From NCBI GenBank assembly GCA_038843015.1, contig JAWBSH010000005.1, positions 1 to 64,000 of the forward strand: a stretch of DNA of 64,000 nucleotides, in the 5' to 3' direction. Each line of letters opens with the position of its first letter. Position 1 is the first letter of the stretch. The stretch is from Zestosphaera sp. (GTDB lineage Archaea > Thermoproteota > Thermoprotei_A > Sulfolobales > NBVN01). The position numbers and the translations under genes were made by a program. Below are positions 25,545 to 34,664 of the stretch, in pieces. Below the pieces are notes generated by a model. It was not told the DNA's origin. It saw only the letters and a list, made by a program, of their open reading frames with translations, and did not search any database.

Positions 25545-26977
25545 TGCCTAGACCAACCCTAATTATATTAAGCAAGGAAGAAGCACTAGAAATACATGAT
25601 AGAGCTCTAGACTTGCTGAGCAGAGTCGGTGTTAAGTTTGAAGATCCTGAAGTAGCTAAGACGTTGTTGGAGGCTGGAGCAACAAAAAGTGATGGCAGGA
25701 TCCTGATACCTGAGGAGGTAGTTAATGAAGCACTCAAGAACACACCTAAGAAAATCGACCTCTACGATAGAGATGGGAAGAAAGTCGCTACGTTAGGCGA
25801 TGGAGCCCTAATCTTTAACCCCGGCTCGGCAGCAATAAGAATACTTGATTACGGTACTACAGAACCAAGGACCCCCACGCTAGAAGACCTCAGAAACCTA
25901 GTCGTAGTTGTTGAGAACCTAGACTTCATAGACGCTCAAAGCACTGCTTTAGTTCCTGGTGACGCTCCAATAGAGATTAGAGATGCTGTCAGGCTCTACC
26001 CGATACTGAAGTACTCGAGAAAACCTGTAATTACGGGAGCTTTCACCGTAGAGAACATGCCTGTAATGCTTGAGATGCTTAAGGTAGTTAGAGAAGACGC
26101 TTGGAGGAGACCTTTCACAGTCTTTGACGCTTGCCCCTCACCACCCCTCTCCTGGAGTAGAGTGACCTCAAGGAACATAGTTGATTTAGCTAGAGCTGGA
26201 GTCCCTGCAGAAATCGTCTCAATGCCTGGGTTGGGAGCTACCGCGCCAGTTACTGTGGCAGGAGCTACTGCACTACACCATGCTGAAGTCTTGAGCGGCA
26301 TTGTTTTAGCACAGTCAGTTTCTAGGGGCGCGCCAGTCATTTATGGTGGGTCGCCTACACTCATACATCCGAGGTTCGGCACTACGCTAATAGTAGCTCC
26401 AGAGTCTATTCTGGTGTCTCTAGCTTATAGAGACCTCGCGAAGCTCTTAGGACTCCCTACACATACTTACATGGGATTAAGCGATTCTAAGTTAGTTGAT
26501 TATCAGTCAGGAGCTGAAGAAGCTTACTCAGCACTCATAGCTGCTCTCGCAGGCTTCGACGTGATTTCAGGTCCTGGCATGCTAGAATTCGAGAGTGTTC
26601 AGTCTTTAGAGAAGTTAGTACTAGATAATGAGGTGTGTGGTTTGGTGAAGAGAATTTGGAGAGGGTTCGAGATTAGTATAGACGAGATAGCTACTGAAGT
26701 TATTGAAGAGACTGTTTTGAGGAAGGGAGGTAACTTCCTCCTACATCCTCATACGAGGAGGTATCTTAGGAGAGACGTTCACATACCTTCTTTATGGGAC
26801 TCGAAACCTAGGTCTAGGTGGGGCGGGAGAAGCATTTATGACGAAGCACATGCTACAGTCATGAAGCTACTTAAGGAAGGGACTTACAATGAGCTGAGCT
26901 CTGATGTAATGAACGAACTAAATAAGGTTTATGCTGAATTATGGGTGAGAGCCGGTTCTAAACCTAAGTATGTTTAA
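25544..26977 (+). CDS. MttB-family corrinoid methyltransferase without pyrrolysine codon
   Basis: The protein (477 aa) is full length for the MttB superfamily: LSKEEALEIHDRALDLLSRVGVKF at the N-terminus, NPGSAAIRILDYGT, ACPSPPLSW, then barrel segments with GGSPTLIHPRFG and SGPGMLEFE, and a C-terminal ARHTHTRRYLRRD-like stretch. It reads through without internal stop, so it belongs to the non-pyrrolysine branch, whose known members demethylate quaternary amines such as glycine betaine or proline betaine. Start ATG 25544 overlaps the corrinoid-protein stop. The substrate here is unknown. Confidence 0.88.
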   Translation: MPRPTLIILSKEEALEIHDRALDLLSRVGVKFEDPEVAKTLLEAGATKSDGRILIPEEVVNEALKNTPKKIDLYDRDGKKVATLGDGALIFNPGSAAIRILDYGTTEPRTPTLEDLRNLVVVVENLDFIDAQSTALVPGDAPIEIRDAVRLYPILKYSRKPVITGAFTVENMPVMLEMLKVVREDAWRRPFTVFDACPSPPLSWSRVTSRNIVDLARAGVPAEIVSMPGLGATAPVTVAGATALHHAEVLSGIVLAQSVSRGAPVIYGGSPTLIHPRFGTTLIVAPESILVSLAYRDLAKLLGLPTHTYMGLSDSKLVDYQSGAEEAYSALIAALAGFDVISGPGMLEFESVQSLEKLVLDNEVCGLVKRIWRGFEISIDEIATEVIEETVLRKGGNFLLHPHTRRYLRRDVHIPSLWDSKPRSRWGGRSIYDEAHATVMKLLKEGTYNELSSDVMNELNKVYAELWVRAGSKPKYV

Positions 26978-27954
26978 GTGTTTTGCTTCTCAAACATCTT
27001 AACAACTCTCACGATCTTCTCGATTTTAGATAAGGATAACTTATATTCTTTTTCCTGATCTCCTAGAGACCCTTTCAGACCAGCAAACCCGCAGTCAGCT
27101 GATACTAAATCAATCCTCCCCCCACACTTCTCATACACCTTCTTAAGAAGCTCTAAAACCTCATCGTAATCTTCAACTACGGGAATCCTCGAACTCACGA
27201 CGCCTGGTGAGACAATCTTATCGTACTCTTCAAGTATTTTCTTGTCGAGAACCTCAAGGTTTCTAGGGTTGTCGTGAAACTCGAAGCTTAAGTACCTTAC
27301 TTTATCCGTCCTAGCTAAAAGTTCTAAGAGTCGTCTGTGGATTCGGCCACATACATGAATCCCTATCTCAGCCTCCCCAGCGACTGCCACTACGCTTTCT
27401 AAGATCTCTATAATCTCGTCGTCACTGTAGTTAAAGAGGTTTTTCCTTGAGCCAATCATGAGTCCTAAGAGAGGCTCATCTAAGAATACTATCCCGAAAC
27501 CTAGTGACACCAAGTACCTCACAAACCTACTCACGTAATCAGAGAGGAAACCCTCAACTAACTCCTTACTAGCTAAGATAGTTGAAGAGAGGTCCGTAGA
27601 ATCAGTGCTTAAGTAGAGTCTAGAAGCCAGCGTGAAAACTCCTGTTACTGGAGCTCTTAACTCACTAAACACTAGCCCAGCTTCTCTCACCAAGCGAATC
27701 GAGAACTCTGCTTCAGGCACTTGAAAATTCTTAATAACCTGTGTACTGAGCACACTAGGATCTACTTTCATGAAGTTTCCTGCACGACTCACCACACCTG
27801 CCTCAACTAAAGGACTCACGTAAATGTCTACGAACCCCCTTAATTGAGGATATGACGGCACGTCAACTCCTAGGAAAGCCAAGTCTTCTAATACTCTCTT
27901 CACGTTTTGAAGACTATACTCTAGCGGAAAACTACCGACGTGACTACTCCTCAT
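26974..27954 (-). CDS. Stand-alone MetE-like core methionine synthase / methylcobamide acceptor enzyme
   Basis: The 326 aa protein corresponds to the catalytic C-terminal barrel of MetE only. It opens with SSHVGSFPL and keeps the zinc ligands in order: H200 and C202 (IHVCGR), a Glu near 225 and C288 (SADCGF). Known of stand-alone core-MetE enzymes: they take the methyl group from a methylcorrinoid rather than methyl-folate. It faces the MttB gene tail to tail with a 4-bp overlap. I infer that it accepts the methyl group from the adjacent corrinoid protein, making methionine from homocysteine or another methylated thiol. Confidence 0.8.
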   Translation of the reverse strand: MRSSHVGSFPLEYSLQNVKRVLEDLAFLGVDVPSYPQLRGFVDIYVSPLVEAGVVSRAGNFMKVDPSVLSTQVIKNFQVPEAEFSIRLVREAGLVFSELRAPVTGVFTLASRLYLSTDSTDLSSTILASKELVEGFLSDYVSRFVRYLVSLGFGIVFLDEPLLGLMIGSRKNLFNYSDDEIIEILESVVAVAGEAEIGIHVCGRIHRRLLELLARTDKVRYLSFEFHDNPRNLEVLDKKILEEYDKIVSPGVVSSRIPVVEDYDEVLELLKKVYEKCGGRIDLVSADCGFAGLKGSLGDQEKEYKLSLSKIEKIVRVVKMFEKQNT

Positions 27955-28424
27955 AACGACTCACTCTCTCCAACCTTATGAGAAACCTCACACAGACAAT
28001 TTAAGATAATCACGGGGATCCCTCTCAACGCCTAAAGCCGCTTCTTTAGAGGAGAGAGGAAATCAGGGGGACTTCAAGACCTGTAAGGTCAACGCATGAG
28101 GCACGGATTTAACGGGGTTCGGGTTTCATGTTGTTTGATATCGACCCTTGGCTTCATTGACCTCAGACCTCCTTTCATTGGAAGCCTTATCATTAGTCTC
28201 CACTCTCTCAGGGTAACCCCACCCACAGCCCCCCTTCATCTAGCTCTGGTTCATTACTGTAGGGAAACCCCACATTCTGGCTTTGAACGCCCCACCCACT
28301 CGAGTCTTCACCACACACCCACATCGTGAGCGAGCTCAACCCACAATAAAATAACCTACATCAACCCCCTTACAAACCTTTATAAAACACAAAACAGTTG
28401 CACTAGGTGTGATATCTAGTTGAA
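27955..28424. other. 470-bp gap: GC-rich unexplained sequence, possible degraded IS605-type remnant
   Basis: No supported gene lies between the MetE-like gene and ribC. At about 28026-28063 an imperfect hairpin pairs CTCTCAACGCC-like and GGAGAGAG-like arms. From 28084 to 28330 the DNA is markedly GC-rich, with short open frames on both strands that do not resemble a protein I know. The minus-strand text with TGAGCTCGCTCACGATGTGGG resembles the 3' region of archaeal TnpB genes, but this is from memory and weak. The last 90 bp is AT-rich and lies beyond the 3' end of ribC. Confidence 0.3.
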
Positions 28425-28895
28425 TTACTCTATCGGACCCACGTCTTCTCTGCCTTGCCTCAAACCTTTCCCAGCATATCTCCTTAGTCCTTCCCCGCCC
28501 GAAGTTATTAGTGTGAGTAGATTCTTGCAGTGCTTAACTGTCCTGTCAACAGCTATCTTAGCTAGCTCTTCTTGCGACGTTGCCTCATCTTCATGTACTG
28601 TCACGTCTATTACGTGTTTATTAGTCGTTAACTGGACTAACTGAAGAGCTAAGCTAGATACTACGTAAGAGAGTTTATCGGTTAGTGTTGGACCTACCCA
28701 CCCTAAAGTTATGACTCCCTCACATTCTCTCTCCTCGATTAGTTTCTTAGCGGCTACTGGCATGTCTTTAATCCCGGGTACTGTATACCTGACTACTACT
28801 ACGTTAGGTAGTAAGTCTTTCAAGGTCTTCTCAGCTATAGACCCCATATCGACTCTCGCGAAAGTAGTATCTACTACTCCTACTTTCACAGTCAT
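28425..28895 (-). CDS. ribC: Riboflavin synthase, archaeal type
   Basis: The 156 aa protein opens with VGVVDTTFARVDM and has RYTVPGIKDMPVAAKKLIEE followed by VHEDEA, the hallmarks of archaeal riboflavin synthase, which is related to lumazine synthase rather than to the bacterial enzyme. It converts two 6,7-dimethyl-8-ribityllumazine molecules into riboflavin. The ATG overlaps the stop of the upstream M29 aminopeptidase gene (ATGA), so the two are cotranslated although functionally unrelated as far as known. Confidence 0.92.
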   Translation of the reverse strand: MTVKVGVVDTTFARVDMGSIAEKTLKDLLPNVVVVRYTVPGIKDMPVAAKKLIEERECEGVITLGWVGPTLTDKLSYVVSSLALQLVQLTTNKHVIDVTVHEDEATSQEELAKIAVDRTVKHCKNLLTLITSGGEGLRRYAGKGLRQGREDVGPIE

Positions 28896-29992
28896 TTAAG
28901 TACCTCCATCAAGAATCTACCGTTCTCGTAAATGAGTTCACCGTCTGCGAAGACTTTCCCCTTCCTCATGTCTTTTATTAAGTCCCAGTGAATTGAAGAC
29001 TTGTTAGTTCCGCCAGTCTTAATATATGAGGCTCCTAGAGCTAGGTGTATAGTCCCTCCTATCTTCTCGTCAAACAAGATTTCCTTAGTGTATTTCGTTA
29101 TGTCATAATTGAGTCCGAAAGCTACTTCACCAACTCTCTTAGCTCCCTCGTCAGTCTCAAGCATCTTCTTAAGAAACTCACTACCTAACTCAGCGTCAGC
29201 CTCTACTACCGCGCCCCTGCTGAAAACTAGCTTAACGTTCTTTACTTCAACACCTCTCCACACTGCCGGGAAGTCAAATTTTATGACTCCCTCTACCGAG
29301 TCTTCATGAGGTCCTGTGAAGACCTCCCCGCCAGGCATGTTGTTCTTCCCGTCATCGTTGATCCAGACCCTACCATCAACTCTGAGTAGTAAGTCTGTGT
29401 CCTGGCTTACTATCCTTAGCTCAGAGACTTTGCTGAGAACCTCCACTATCTTCTGCTGAGTACTCGCCTGATTAACCCAAGCACTGACGGGGTCATCCTC
29501 ATGTAGCTTCAGTGACTTGAAAACGAATTCCTCGTACTCTAGAGGAGACATGCCGGCTTCCTGAGCCATAGCTCTAGTAGGATACGCCGTGACAACCCAC
29601 CTCAACGTACCTTCAGAGTCTCGCTTCATGAATATTTCGCTCAACTTACGCATAGCTTGAGTTCTCAACTTAAGTCTCTCTGGATCTACACTGACTAAAT
29701 ACTTAGAATGCGTTGACGAGAGTATTGATATCCTAACGTCCACGTTCTCAGCAATATACTCATCAATCCTAGAATAATACTTCAGTAATTCCTCGGTAGA
29801 GTATCTATAGAATATCTCGTTTAACACTTCATCGTTAATACTCCATCTAGGGTATCCACCTCTCCTAACTACTTCTTTCCACAACTCACGTACGAGCGCG
29901 TACGCCTCGTGAGTCGAGTTTATCAATACCTCATCTCCTGACTTAACGCTAGTGCAGTATTCTGTGATTAGTCTGGCGAGCTTACTAAGCAC
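28892..29992 (-). CDS. Aminopeptidase, M29 family
   Basis: The 366 aa protein shows the classical M29 landmarks: NNMPGGEVFTGPHEDSVEG with two acidic metal ligands, VGEVAFGLNYDI, a DEKIGGTIHLALG segment with the ligand His, and SSIHWDLIKDMR near the end. These are the residues that bind two divalent cations in aminopeptidase T/S. It removes N-terminal residues from peptides in the cytoplasm. GTG 29992 follows GGTGA by 7 nt. Unlike the divergent M29-like protein at 21219, this one keeps the full ligand set. Confidence 0.9.
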   Translation of the reverse strand: MLSKLARLITEYCTSVKSGDEVLINSTHEAYALVRELWKEVVRRGGYPRWSINDEVLNEIFYRYSTEELLKYYSRIDEYIAENVDVRISILSSTHSKYLVSVDPERLKLRTQAMRKLSEIFMKRDSEGTLRWVVTAYPTRAMAQEAGMSPLEYEEFVFKSLKLHEDDPVSAWVNQASTQQKIVEVLSKVSELRIVSQDTDLLLRVDGRVWINDDGKNNMPGGEVFTGPHEDSVEGVIKFDFPAVWRGVEVKNVKLVFSRGAVVEADAELGSEFLKKMLETDEGAKRVGEVAFGLNYDITKYTKEILFDEKIGGTIHLALGASYIKTGGTNKSSIHWDLIKDMRKGKVFADGELIYENGRFLMEVLK

Positions 29993-30098
29993 GCAGATAT
30001 CACCAAAAATAAGTGGAGGGTCTCAGTAAATAAGTTTGGTTAAGCAAGTCCTTAACTCGAGAAAAAGGTGTTTTGAAGGAAAAACTAAGTCTTATGGT

Positions 30099-31364
30099 TT
30101 ATAGCCAGCCACGCAACTTCATTGCTTTATAGACTCTCTCAACAGCTAAGACGAACGCGGCGTCACGCATCGTTACTATCCTGTCTTTCCTCTCGTCTTT
30201 TAATTTCTCCCACCTGTCGGCAGCTCTCTTAAAGTTCTTCTCCATTATCGCTGCTAGTCTAGTCCTAGTCTCTTCCTCGTCCCAGAAATACCACTGAAGG
30301 TTCTCAACCCACTCTAGGTAAGACATTATAACTCCGCCAGCATTAGCTAAGATATCAGGTACTGCAGCTATGAAGTCTTTCCTGCTGTAGAGTATCTTCT
30401 CTGCTTCAGGAGTCGTAGGCCCGTTAGCGCCCTCAACAATCAACTTAGCTTTCACTTTGTTGGCGTTTGCTTCAGTTATTACGTTCTCGATTGCTGAAGG
30501 CATTAGTATGTCAGCGTCTACGTAGAGAGACGCGTCAGGGTCGCTAATTTTCTCTCCTCTAGGATAGTTAATTACTTTACCTGTCTCGTTCTTGACCTTC
30601 ATAGCTAGCTCAACGTCTAAGCCGTTAGGGTCGTATACAGTTCCTGAAGTGTCGCTCACGGCAACTACTTTAGCGCCATATTTGACTGCCCAATAAGCCG
30701 CGTACTGAGCTACGTTACCGAATCCGTGGATCGATACTATCTTGCCCTCAAAGCCTCCTAACCACTTATCCGCGGCTGCTTTAGCAGCTATCACGGTGCC
30801 GAAGCCTGTCGAGTATATTCTTACTGGATTACCCCACAGCTCTGGCGGCTTAGCAGTGAAAACTCCCGGCACGTTATAGCCTTTCAGTTTACTGTACTCG
30901 TCAACCATCCAAGCCATTATCTGTGGGTTGGTGTTGACGTCTGGTGCTGGTATGTCAATCTCAGGACCTATTATAGGGGCTATAGCTCTGGCATAGCCCC
31001 TGCTCAACTGTTCTAGCTCTCTCATACTCATCTTCTTGGGGTCACACTTGACAGCGCCTTTTCCTCCACCATACGGTATTCCTGCTAAGGAGTTCTTCAG
31101 AGTCATGCCTAAAGCCAGCGCTATGTCAGTGTCTAGAGTGACTTCTGGGTGGTACCTGATACCGCCCTTATAAGGACCTAAAGCGTTGTTATGCTGGACT
31201 CTATAGCCCTCAAAGACTACTAGTCTTCCGTCATCCATTCTAACAGGTATTTTGACCATTAATACCCTATCAGGCTTGCTTAAATAGTCATAGACTTCCT
31301 GAGGCAACCCAGCTAATTCAACAGAATTCTTTAAAACTCTTAACATCCACTCTAGATACGACAT
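30099..31364 (-). CDS. gdhA: Glutamate dehydrogenase
   Basis: The 421 aa protein is the usual length for hexameric archaeal GDH. It has the catalytic glycine-rich loop [13 protein letters not shown] with the active Lys, [10 protein letters not shown], the Rossmann entry [17 protein letters not shown], and [14 protein letters not shown]. It interconverts glutamate and 2-oxoglutarate plus ammonia with NAD(P)H, linking peptide fermentation to nitrogen balance. ATG 31364 lies 4 nt after GGTGAT. It is transcribed alone, with an AT-rich promoter upstream. Confidence 0.96.
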   Translation of the reverse strand: MSYLEWMLRVLKNSVELAGLPQEVYDYLSKPDRVLMVKIPVRMDDGRLVVFEGYRVQHNNALGPYKGGIRYHPEVTLDTDIALALGMTLKNSLAGIPYGGGKGAVKCDPKKMSMRELEQLSRGYARAIAPIIGPEIDIPAPDVNTNPQIMAWMVDEYSKLKGYNVPGVFTAKPPELWGNPVRIYSTGFGTVIAAKAAADKWLGGFEGKIVSIHGFGNVAQYAAYWAVKYGAKVVAVSDTSGTVYDPNGLDVELAMKVKNETGKVINYPRGEKISDPDASLYVDADILMPSAIENVITEANANKVKAKLIVEGANGPTTPEAEKILYSRKDFIAAVPDILANAGGVIMSYLEWVENLQWYFWDEEETRTRLAAIMEKNFKRAADRWEKLKDERKDRIVTMRDAAFVLAVERVYKAMKLRGWL

Positions 31365-31533
31365 TACATCACCACAAATTAGTATTTATTGGAAACCTTT
31401 TATATATTTAATCTCAAGTTTTAAACAGGGCAGACATCAACCTAAAAAGTATAAACTCGAACAAACTCCTCTAGAGAGTCAGATCTAATGCCTTCAACTC
31501 TTAAGCACCTTAACTAGTGTGAGCTGACCTCCT

Positions 31534-31553
31534 CCCCGCTCTTCAGGGCGGGG
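31534..31553. repeat. IS200/IS605-end-like GC hairpin
   Basis: CCCCGC, a TCTTCAGG loop and GCGGGG make a perfect 6-bp GC hairpin, followed by GGGGTTCTGGGG and the string AGCTACATTCCCGGCTGTAA. This resembles the subterminal hairpin and flank of archaeal IS200/IS605 elements. No transposase lies beside it, so it could be a solo end. It sits in the 250-bp gap between gdhA and the protease gene. Confidence 0.4.
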
Positions 31554-31616
31554 GTTCTGGGGGGTTTAGAGCTACATTCCCGGCTGTAATACTAGGTCAA
31601 GAAGGTTTCGTTAAGG

Positions 31617-32786
31617 CTATATGTAGTTAATGAGCCCTATTACTAATAATATCGCTAGAGTGGCTGATGTCACTCCCTGAATAACATAATTGAGTCTCTT
31701 ACTGTGCTTGCTTAAGATTTCTGTTACTATTCTCCCTCCGTCACTTATGAAAATCGGTGCTGCGTTGATTATTGCTAGGGAGAGGTTAACTATTAAGACC
31801 CAGTTAATGTAGAAGAGGGCTTCAATAAGGTATGCTGGCGTGTCGGGCGCTACTAACTCACTCAAGTATACACCTAGTTTAGATCCAGCAGGCTTGCGTA
31901 TGACGTAAGTCTCCGCAACACCAACCTCCACGATCCTGTAGCCTTCTCTAACACATCTCTGTGTTTTTAGGACAAGAACTACGCTCTCATTAATCAGCTT
32001 CTTCAAGAGAGAAGTAAACTCTTCTAAGTTCTTTATCTTAGAGCCGTTTACCTCAAGTATTATAGATGGTGTGGAGATGTTGGCTTGAAGTGCTGGCAGT
32101 TCAGGATTACTCCTATCTAATTCTATTATTACTGGAACCAAGCTTACTTGAGCCGAAAACAAACTTACGAGTCCTAGAGCAAGCAACGCAATGAGTGAGT
32201 TACCTAATATGCCCGCACTAAGTATTGATGCTTTAGACTTCCTAGGCGCCTCATTAAACGAGCTCTCAGACAGCTTAACGTATGCTACGGGAAAAATAAC
32301 AAATAATCCAATACCCCACGACTCAATCTCTACTTTCTCTAATAGAGCTACTAGAGCGTGCATGAGCTCGTGAACAACCATAGCTATACCTATCGACAAG
32401 ATTAGGGGGATGAGTGCCTCTAGACTTATAGTGATGCCAGGAATTACTGGGATAAACGGCGATACAGGGGCTTCACCAGCTGAGACAGCCCTGAACAACC
32501 CTTCAACGGCGTTAATCAGTGTTAAGTACAGGTAAACTATCATTAAAGCCATGTTTAAGACTCCCGCAACGAAAATGGCGTTTCTCAAGGGTCTACTACT
32601 GGGGGGTATTACCCTACGCAGTTTTGACGCAGTACCTATATCTACTAAGATTGTTAAGAAGCCGACATCAACTCTGCGTTTCTCTAGCTTGTCACGCAAG
32701 CTCTTCCGAGTCTTAACTAGCGTGAATAAGAGCGCCTCAACTAAGATCAGTCCCAGCAAGTAAGCATATGAGTTACTCATACGCAC
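31617..32786 (-). CDS. Site-2-type intramembrane metalloprotease (M50 family)
   Basis: The 389 aa protein has about six hydrophobic segments. H139-E140-x2-H143 (VVHELMHAL) lies within a helix and the third zinc ligand is in the PIFISDGGRIVTE segment, the NxxPxxDG-equivalent of S2P proteases. Between them is a PDZ-like insert with SKIKNLEEFTSLLKKL. Known role: cutting membrane-bound regulators within the bilayer. The substrate is not indicated. An ATG at 32780 is an alternative start with GGTCGT upstream. Confidence 0.85.
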   Translation of the reverse strand: MRMSNSYAYLLGLILVEALLFTLVKTRKSLRDKLEKRRVDVGFLTILVDIGTASKLRRVIPPSSRPLRNAIFVAGVLNMALMIVYLYLTLINAVEGLFRAVSAGEAPVSPFIPVIPGITISLEALIPLILSIGIAMVVHELMHALVALLEKVEIESWGIGLFVIFPVAYVKLSESSFNEAPRKSKASILSAGILGNSLIALLALGLVSLFSAQVSLVPVIIELDRSNPELPALQANISTPSIILEVNGSKIKNLEEFTSLLKKLINESVVLVLKTQRCVREGYRIVEVGVAETYVIRKPAGSKLGVYLSELVAPDTPAYLIEALFYINWVLIVNLSLAIINAAPIFISDGGRIVTEILSKHSKRLNYVIQGVTSATLAILLVIGLINYI

Positions 32787-32859
32787 GACCTAATAACAAT
32801 ACCTGAAAACAAAATATAGTTTTTAAGAGTTCCCCTAACTAATGAGTTAGGTGATGAGA

Positions 32860-33129
32860 GTGAGGATAAGAAATGCTCGTAATGCTAAGCAGAACGTGAT
32901 AGGGGGGCTACTAATTTTCACAATATTAATAGCTGTCTCGCTAGCTTTAGGCTTCTACGGCTACTACGTGGAGAGAGCCCCTAAAACCACTAATACTACT
33001 CCCACAACAAGTCCTGTGACAACCCCTACAACAACCCCGACTACAACACCAGCTAATACCACAAATACTACCACTATAGTTACGACCCCAACCAACACTA
33101 CGAGTGAGGTCCCGTACGTACCTGAGTAG
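32860..33129 (+). CDS. Short membrane-anchored Thr/Pro-rich surface protein (89 aa)
   Basis: GTG 32860 follows GGTGA by 5 nt (in-frame GTG/ATG codons at 32851 and 32854 are alternatives). A basic N-terminus and one helix (VIGGLLIFTILIAVSLALGF) lead into a roughly 45-residue mucin-like tail of Thr and Pro repeats (TTPTTTPTTTP) with NTT sequons, likely heavily glycosylated. It has no folded domain beyond that. It may be a stalk or a truncated secreted protein. The same Thr/Pro linkers occur in the binding proteins of this window. Confidence 0.55.
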   Translation: MRIRNARNAKQNVIGGLLIFTILIAVSLALGFYGYYVERAPKTTNTTPTTSPVTTPTTTPTTTPANTTNTTTIVTTPTNTTSEVPYVPE

Positions 33130-33140
33130 TTTGATAATAC

Positions 33141-33836
33141 TCACACAGTGTAACATTCGTTAACTATCTTTAGCGAGTATTCTCTCGTCTTCATCAAGTC
33201 CGTGTAGAATTCTAGGTTAACTAGGAAGTCTCTGAAAGTCCTTATAGGGACTACTAAAACCCCTTCTAAGTTACCTCTTAAGACTTCCGTGAGTGTAACT
33301 ATGACTGGAACAAACCACTTAGCTTTACTAATTAACCTGAACTCGTTTTTTATTTGCTGGCACTGCTTAACTAGGTACAAACATTTTTGCTTGTGTTCAC
33401 CAGCTACGTACTTGAGTTTTCCTTTCTTGCTGTATCCGGGAGACCAGTGCTTGCAGTCAATAATTAACCCAGCTCGCGACACCGGGTCTACCGCCACGAC
33501 ATCATACTCGTACTTCCTTAGCTTAGTCCTTAAGTTTCGTATACTTTCGTAGCCTGAGAGTCTCAGGTATTCTGAAACAAGTTCTTCAAAGTCTTTCCAG
33601 TTCAGGAGGCTTGAGACTTCGTATAAGTCAGCTCCCCCCTCAAGAGCCTTAAGAGCTAAGGGCAGTAAAGACTTAAAGCACAACTCCCCGGCTACACCCG
33701 CGTAAGTCCCTTCAAGACTAATTAAGTCTAGCACCTCAACGTGCTTAGTAATTAACTCACGGTTAATACATTTACTCTCACTACTAAGTATTTGACGCAT
33801 GAGCGCGATCCAAGCAAGCGGTTGCTGGCCACCCAT
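33141..33836 (-). CDS. Restriction-endonuclease-like (Mrr-type, PD-(D/E)XK) protein
   Basis: The 231 aa protein has a helical N-terminus, then a core with E85 (WKDFEELVSEYL), YEYDVVAVDP with D112, and GLIIDCKHW with D127-x-K129. This is the active-site string of the archaeal Mrr/RE-like nuclease group. A GGHKQKC-type basic helix follows. No methyltransferase or specificity subunit is adjacent, so it may be an orphan DNA-repair or defence nuclease. ATG 33836 follows GGGAG. Confidence 0.75.
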   Translation of the reverse strand: MGGQQPLAWIALMRQILSSESKCINRELITKHVEVLDLISLEGTYAGVAGELCFKSLLPLALKALEGGADLYEVSSLLNWKDFEELVSEYLRLSGYESIRNLRTKLRKYEYDVVAVDPVSRAGLIIDCKHWSPGYSKKGKLKYVAGEHKQKCLYLVKQCQQIKNEFRLISKAKWFVPVIVTLTEVLRGNLEGVLVVPIRTFRDFLVNLEFYTDLMKTREYSLKIVNECYTV

Positions 33837-33935
33837 GATCTACTCCCTAGTCGCGGACTAGACCCTAATAATAGCTTCTTAAGACACATATAATGCTTGA
33901 CTAAATAGGTTGCTGGATTCTTGTGTTAGGTGATT

Positions 33936-33992
33936 TTAATCAGTTTTTAGCCGCTCGTCACCTACTCTGAGTTCACCTCCCTCATCATCGTG
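33936..33992 (-). ncRNA. Candidate C/D box sRNA
   Basis: On the minus strand, ATGATGA (C box, 33988-33982) is followed by about 12 nt, a degenerate D' (CAGA), C' (GTGACGA), an 11-nt spacer (GCGGCTAAAAA) and a perfect D box CTGA (33943-33940). Size (about 57 nt) and spacing fit archaeal rRNA/tRNA 2'-O-methylation guides. The D-box guide would target a TTTTTAGCCGC-like site, with methylation on the base pairing to the fifth position upstream of D. The target is not confirmed. Confidence 0.5.
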
Positions 33993-34057
33993 ATAAAACC
34001 TGCTTAGTCGAATATAACCTTTTATACTTTGACAACAAAGTATTTGTAAGGGAGTAG

Positions 34058-34657
34058 GTGCAGGTATTTAGAGAGGCTTTCGTGAGTATTTCGAAGTTCC
34101 TGAATTACTCGCTTAACGAACTTTCTTTCGAAGAAATTGAGAAGTTTATTAAGAAGCTGGTAAGCGTGTACTATGATTCAAAGAAGATTCTGGTGTTAGG
34201 TGCTGGTAGGTCAGGTCTCGTCGGCAGAGCTTTTGCTATGAGGTTATCACATCTGGGCTACAACGTCTACGTGTTTGGCGAAACCATAAATCCTCCGCTA
34301 AATCCAGGAGATATGATCATAGCTATCTCAGGTTCTGGAAGAACGAAGCTAGTTGTTACGGCGGCTGAAGTAGCTAAGAACTTAGGAGCTGTCGTAGTGA
34401 GTATAACTTCTTACCCAGACTCGCCTCTTGGGAGGATCTCAGACATAGTCGTTAGAGTTCCTGGCAGGACGAAGATTAGTGGTGAGGACGACTATAACGT
34501 CAGGCAATTAATGGGTATTTACGAGCCTCTAGCGCCTCTAGGAACTCTGTTCGAGGTCGCAGCTCTAGTGATGTTGGATGCCGTCATCGCTGAGCTGATG
34601 GCTAGGCTAGGTAAGACAGAAGAAGACTTGAGGTCTAGGCACGCGAATATTGAGTGA
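34058..34657 (+). CDS. hxlB: 6-phospho-3-hexuloisomerase (SIS domain)
   Basis: The 199 aa protein is a single SIS domain with [29 protein letters not shown] for the phosphate-binding Ser/Thr loop, the [20 protein letters not shown] helix, and a terminal SRHANIE that is diagnostic of PHI. It interconverts 3-hexulose-6-phosphate and fructose-6-phosphate in the ribulose monophosphate route, which archaea use to make pentoses. No hexulose-phosphate synthase is adjacent. It is cotranscribed with two unknown genes. Confidence 0.9.
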   Translation: MQVFREAFVSISKFLNYSLNELSFEEIEKFIKKLVSVYYDSKKILVLGAGRSGLVGRAFAMRLSHLGYNVYVFGETINPPLNPGDMIIAISGSGRTKLVVTAAEVAKNLGAVVVSITSYPDSPLGRISDIVVRVPGRTKISGEDDYNVRQLMGIYEPLAPLGTLFEVAALVMLDAVIAELMARLGKTEEDLRSRHANIE

Positions 34658-34664
34658 GGTTCCC

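Noticed and set aside
25544-26977. Pyrrolysine (amber) read-through in the MttB-family gene
   Set aside because: The gene reads through full length without any internal stop, so it belongs to the non-pyrrolysine branch.
27139-27150. CTTCTTAAGAAG palindrome as a second operator copy
   Set aside because: It lies inside the MetE-like coding region and arises from ordinary codons.
28084-28330. Short frames in the GC-rich block, considered as a TnpB fragment
   Set aside because: No RuvC or zinc-finger motif can be read; I keep it only as a possible remnant.
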